A stretch of DNA of 64,000 nucleotides from positions 327,715-391,714 of the forward strand of contig CATKHK010000041.1 of NCBI GenBank assembly GCA_949751835.1. The letters are read 5' to 3'. Under the pieces are notes generated by a model that was given only the letters and a program-made list of their open reading frames with translations, was not told the DNA's origin and searched no databases. The translations under genes were made by a program, and so were the position numbers. This stretch comes from Blepharisma japonicum. Its lineage: Eukaryota; Ciliophora; Heterotrichea; Heterotrichida; Blepharismidae. Positions 60,398-64,000 of the stretch are shown here, piece by piece. How positions within the stretch are numbered: the first letter of the stretch is position 1; every line of letters starts with the position of its first letter.

Positions 60398-61873
60398 TTA
60401 TAATTTTTTAGTTCTGTTAAAGCATTCCATAGCTTCTTCTCTTCTGCCTAACTCTCTAAGAGCATCTCCTTTATTAAAATAATAACCTGCATAATTTGGA
60501 TTGATTCTAATTGCATCGTTAAAATGTTTTACTGCTTCTTCATATCTATTTTTATCATAAAAGATATTTCCAGTGCAAAAGTATGCATCAGCATAGTTTG
60601 GATCAATTCTGATAGCTTCTTTATAGCATTCCATAGCTTCTTCTCTTCTGCCTAACTTATCTAGAGCTAATCCTTTATTTGTATAATAAAGTGGTTCATT
60701 TGGATTGATTCTAATTGCATCGTTGTAATGTTTTACTGCTTCTTCATATCTCTTTTCATTATAGAAGATATCTCCTATGCCATTGTATGCATCAGCATAG
60801 TTTGGATCAATTCTGATAGCTTCTTTATAGCATTCCATAGCTTCTTCCATTCTGCCTAACTCATCTAGAGCATTTCCTTTATTTGTATAATAAAGTGATT
60901 TATTTGGATTGATTCTAATTGCATCGTTGTAATGTTTTACTGCTTCTTCATATCTCTTTTCATTTTTCAAGACAAGCCCTATGCCATTGTATGCATCAGC
61001 AGAGTTTGGATCAATTCTGATAGCTTCTTTATAGCATTCCATAGCTTCTTCTCTTCTGCCTAACTCAGATAGAGCTAATCCTTTATTTGTATAATATGTT
61101 GCATAATTTGGATTGATTCTAATTGCATCGTTGTAATGTTTTACTGCTTCTTCATATCTCTTTTCATCTAAAAAGATATTTCCTATGCCATTGTATGCAG
61201 TAACATCATTTGGATCAATTCTGATAGCTTTTTTATACTTGCCTAGTGCTGGCTGTAAATTTTCCCCTTCATTCTTAAAATTCATTCCCTCTTTAAGATT
61301 GCTTTTTATTTCACAATGCTTTTCATCTGAAATAAATTTGGACTTTTCTTCATAGAAGCTCTTGATAATTGAATCAATTTGACTTTCTATATCGCAAAAC
61401 AACTTTATGTTATTATTTGATCTTGCTATAAAAATTGCTCTAACTTTATCGATAGCTTCATTTGATTGTAAAGCTAACAAATTTAAAGATGGATCTTTCT
61501 CCAATCTTGATAGATTTTGTGTTATTCAGATTTTTTCAACATAATTGCAAATTTTTGTAGAATAAGAGTCAATTTCTTTTAAAACTTGTGCAAGGATATT
61601 TTGATGACGGCAAAGTGTTTGAGAAAAAGATGCGATTATATTTACTCTTGTTTCCTCAATTTTTGATTTTTCTTCTTCAAGAAAGCTAAGGATCGCTTCT
61701 TTTGTGCCTTCAACAGGGTCATAAAATAATGAGATGAGATCATGAGGTCCTTTACTAGATATGCAATGACTCCCACAGTGTTCTCTGCAAAAATACTTAT
61801 CAATGGAAGCGCAGTTGCATGAAAACTCAGGTTCTCGGTCGCATTTTGTCCAATCGCATCTTATGGTGCTCAT
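60398..61873 (-). CDS. B-box-like zinc / TPR-repeat protein B
   Basis: The gene encodes 491 residues, from MSTIRCDWTKC at 61873 to TAA. An in-frame TGA at 61526-61528 stands exactly where gene A has TGG (K-I-W-I-T), which confirms UGA = Trp. The N-terminal 200 residues are nearly identical to gene A (zinc pattern and helical module). Eight TPR units follow, two fewer than in gene A, so 204-bp doublets have been gained or lost. It is inverted relative to gene A, and its 5' flank is the reverse complement of that of gene A. The likely role is an adaptor or scaffold protein; the partner is unknown. Confidence 0.9.
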
Positions 61874-62757
61874 ATTCTTAGGATTATATTTTCCATTAAT
61901 TTAGACTCCTAAGTCAATTATATTGGACATCAGACCATATGAAATCCTATAACAGTTATTGCAAGTTTAATTTAGATAAAAAAGTTATGATTATCTCTAA
62001 GAAAAGCTTGGCTTAACTATTAATCCATTTATTATATAATTCATTTTGATCTCTTGCTAAGAGGAAAGATTTTATGATATAAGCTTTAAAACATATTTAG
62101 GATCACTCTTCTATTTATTTTCGTATCTCATTGCCAAATTTCAAGCTGAAATTCAGTTTTATTTGTCACTATCAATAAAATTTATCCAAATCAAAATTTT
62201 CGATTATTCGTCATGAGATAATAAAGCTAGCTATAAATAAAATCATTCAAATTGAATGCCAAATAATGGAAACTTTTTAATAGGTCTTGAAAACGAAATT
62301 TGGCATCATTGTCTAAAATGAAAATCCGCGCTTGAGCTGTAAATTGTGCAAGAGTATGATTGTTTCAACTCTTGATTTTTACTTTGCAATTTAAATGAAA
62401 ACGCAATCTGGATAATAAAGCTAAAGATATGCATAAAATAAGGCAAATCAATTATTCAAAATTAATTTATGCTTCCTCTAATTACTATCCTTGAAATGCT
62501 AGCCCAATATTTCAATAGCAGCTTTATCTGCAGAGTAAAGGGCATAATTTAGAATTAAAAGATTTTTGATAGTTTTCATTAGTATTTCAAAGATATCACT
62601 TAATCTTTGTTATAATTTTATAAACAGATTCATGTATTTTTGGGCTTTTATTTTAAGATTAAAGTTTGTTACTTTAAATGCCAGTTTTATTAAATCTATA
62701 CATATAATAAATTGAGATCTAGGGAGATATATTTTATTATTAATAAGATTAAACATT
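61874..62757. other. Intergenic region: copied 5' flank of TPR gene B and 3' flank of TPR gene C
   Basis: 61874-62126 is the inverted copy of the 5' flank at 56571-56819. 62490-62757 is the inverted counterpart of the 3' flank at 58500-58760. The middle part (about 62127-62490) is AT-rich with no recognised content. Confidence 0.65.
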
Positions 62758-64000
62758 TTATAAATTTTTAGCTATGTTATAGCATTCCATAGCTTGTTCT
62801 GTTCTGCCTAACTCATTTAGAGCATTTCCTTTATTTCTATAATAAAGTGGTTCATTTGGATTGATTCTAATTGCATCGTTGTAATGTTTTACTGCTTCTT
62901 CATATCTCTTTTCATTATAGAAGATAAGTCCTATGCCATTGTATGCATATGCATTATTTGGATCAATTCTGATAGCTTCTTTATGGCATTCCATAGCTTC
63001 TTCTCTTCTGCCTAACTTATATAGAGCTAATCCTTTATTAAAATAATAATCTGCATCATTTGGATCGATTCTAATTGCATTGTTGTAATGTTTTACTGCT
63101 TCTTCATATCTCTTTTCATTATAGAAGATATTTCCTATGCCATTGTATGCAGCAGCGTCATTTGGATCAATTCTGATAGCTTCTTTATAGCATTCCATAG
63201 CTTCTTCTCTTCTGCCTAAATCAGATAGAGCATTTCCTTTATTTCTATAATAATCTGCATTATTTGGATTGATTCTAATTGCATCGTTGCAATGTTTTAC
63301 TGCTTCTTCATATCTCTTTTCATTATAGAAGATATTTCCTATGCCATCATATGCAGGTGCATGATTTGGATCAATTCTGATAGCTTCTTTATAGCATTCC
63401 ATAGCTTCTTCTCTTCTGCCTAACTCTCTAAGAGTATCTCCTTTATTTCTATAATAACCTGCATAGTTTGGATTGATTCTAATTGCATCGTTGTAATGTT
63501 TTAATGCTTCTTCATATCTCTTTTCATTTTCAAAGATAAGTCCTATGCCATAGTATGCAGCAGCATCATTTGGATCAATTCTGAGAGCTTCTAAAAAGCA
63601 TTCCATAGCTTCTTCTCTTCTGCCTAACTCTCTAAGAGCACTTCCTTTATATATATAATAAAGTGCATCATTTGGATTGATTCTAATTGCATTGTTGTAA
63701 TGTTTTACTGCTTCTTCATATCTCTTTTCATTATAGAAGATAATTCCTATGGCATTGTATGCAGCAGCATCATTTGGATCAATTCTGATAGCTTCTTTAT
63801 ACTTTTTTAGTGCTGGGTGTATTTTTTCCACTTCATTCTCAAAGTTCATTCCCTCTTCAGGATTGCTTTTTAATTCAAATTGCATTTCATCTGAAATAAA
63901 TTTTGACTTTTCTTCATAGAAGCTCTTGATAATTATATCAATTTGTCTTCCTATATCACAAAATAACTCAATGCTCTTTGTTGATCTTGCTGCAAAAATT
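62758..64000 (-). CDS. B-box-like / TPR-repeat protein C, N terminus beyond the window
   Basis: The frame is open from the right edge (64000) to TAA at 62758, giving about 413 residues of the C-terminal part. The first visible residues (FAARSTKSIELFCDIGRQID, then IIKSFYEEKSKFISDE) are the end of the helical module of genes A and B, so the zinc-binding N terminus lies outside the window. Ten TPR units follow in RIDPN/RINPN alternation; one is RIDPN where RINPN is expected. A methionine at 63885 is internal, not the start. It is the third member of the local family, in the same orientation as gene B. Confidence 0.88.
   Translation of the reverse strand, partial: IFAARSTKSIELFCDIGRQIDIIIKSFYEEKSKFISDEMQFELKSNPEEGMNFENEVEKIHPALKKYKEAIRIDPNDAAAYNAIGIIFYNEKRYEEAVKHYNNAIRINPNDALYYIYKGSALRELGRREEAMECFLEALRIDPNDAAAYYGIGLIFENEKRYEEALKHYNDAIRINPNYAGYYRNKGDTLRELGRREEAMECYKEAIRIDPNHAPAYDGIGNIFYNEKRYEEAVKHCNDAIRINPNNADYYRNKGNALSDLGRREEAMECYKEAIRIDPNDAAAYNGIGNIFYNEKRYEEAVKHYNNAIRIDPNDADYYFNKGLALYKLGRREEAMECHKEAIRIDPNNAYAYNGIGLIFYNEKRYEEAVKHYNDAIRINPNEPLYYRNKGNALNELGRTEQAMECYNIAKNL

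Noticed and set aside
1-64000. tRNA, rRNA, prokaryotic operon signals or viral genes
   Set aside because: No cloverleaf, rRNA-like block, Shine-Dalgarno pattern or viral hallmark protein was recognised; gene content and code are those of a ciliate.

Overview
The window looks like macronuclear DNA of a heterotrich ciliate, most probably Blepharisma or a close relative. The evidence is in the sequence. TGA is read as tryptophan: almost every long gene crosses in-frame TGA codons, and these alternate with TGG at the same site in near-identical repeats and paralogues. Every stop codon I could place is TAA. Spliceosomal introns of exactly 15 nt are present, with the form GTAnnnn...TATTTAG. The DNA is AT-rich and the genes are densely packed. 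Read with the standard code, the genes break into dozens of fragments; with UGA = Trp they merge into 13 long genes (two of them cut by the window edges), one of which carries a disruptive insertion.

Left arm (1-6460): a SPRY-domain protein running off the left edge (-); a divergent calmodulin-like EF-hand protein (+); a cGMP-dependent-type protein kinase with four cyclic-nucleotide-binding modules and an MGxxC acylation-type N terminus (-); and a small four-helix membrane protein (-). A 1.7 kb non-coding stretch follows.

Centre (8150-40431): two tandem, same-strand giant genes of about 3,784 and 6,493 residues. Both have a signal peptide, then alternating laminin-G-like/ConA-like jelly rolls and cysteine-rich furin/GFR-type segments (9 and 17 jelly rolls), then a C-terminal domain of about seven membrane helices that recalls TRP-like proteins. 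The second gene has grown by internal duplication of a roughly 2,067-bp (689-residue) two-lectin unit. Both genes carry two 15-nt introns at identical positions in the membrane domain.

Right centre (41709-49317): a tandem pair of 1,156-codon receptors (-). Each has two successive periplasmic-binding-protein type 1 (ANF-receptor-like) domains and a polytopic membrane domain. The upstream copy is broken by a 133-bp TA-bounded insertion whose exact removal restores the frame and gives the same length as its sister. This is what a retained internal eliminated sequence (IES) would look like, and it is the most striking observation in the window.

Right arm (50426-64000): a helical protein of unknown role; a B-box-like/coiled-coil/double-Kelch protein; and three B-box-like/TPR proteins in mixed orientation. 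The Kelch and TPR proteins share the same N-terminal zinc-binding plus helical module, so one module has been joined to different scaffolds. Around them lie decayed Kelch fragments, copied gene flanks and a diverged repeat cluster, all signs of active local duplication. No tRNA, rRNA or CRISPR array was recognised.
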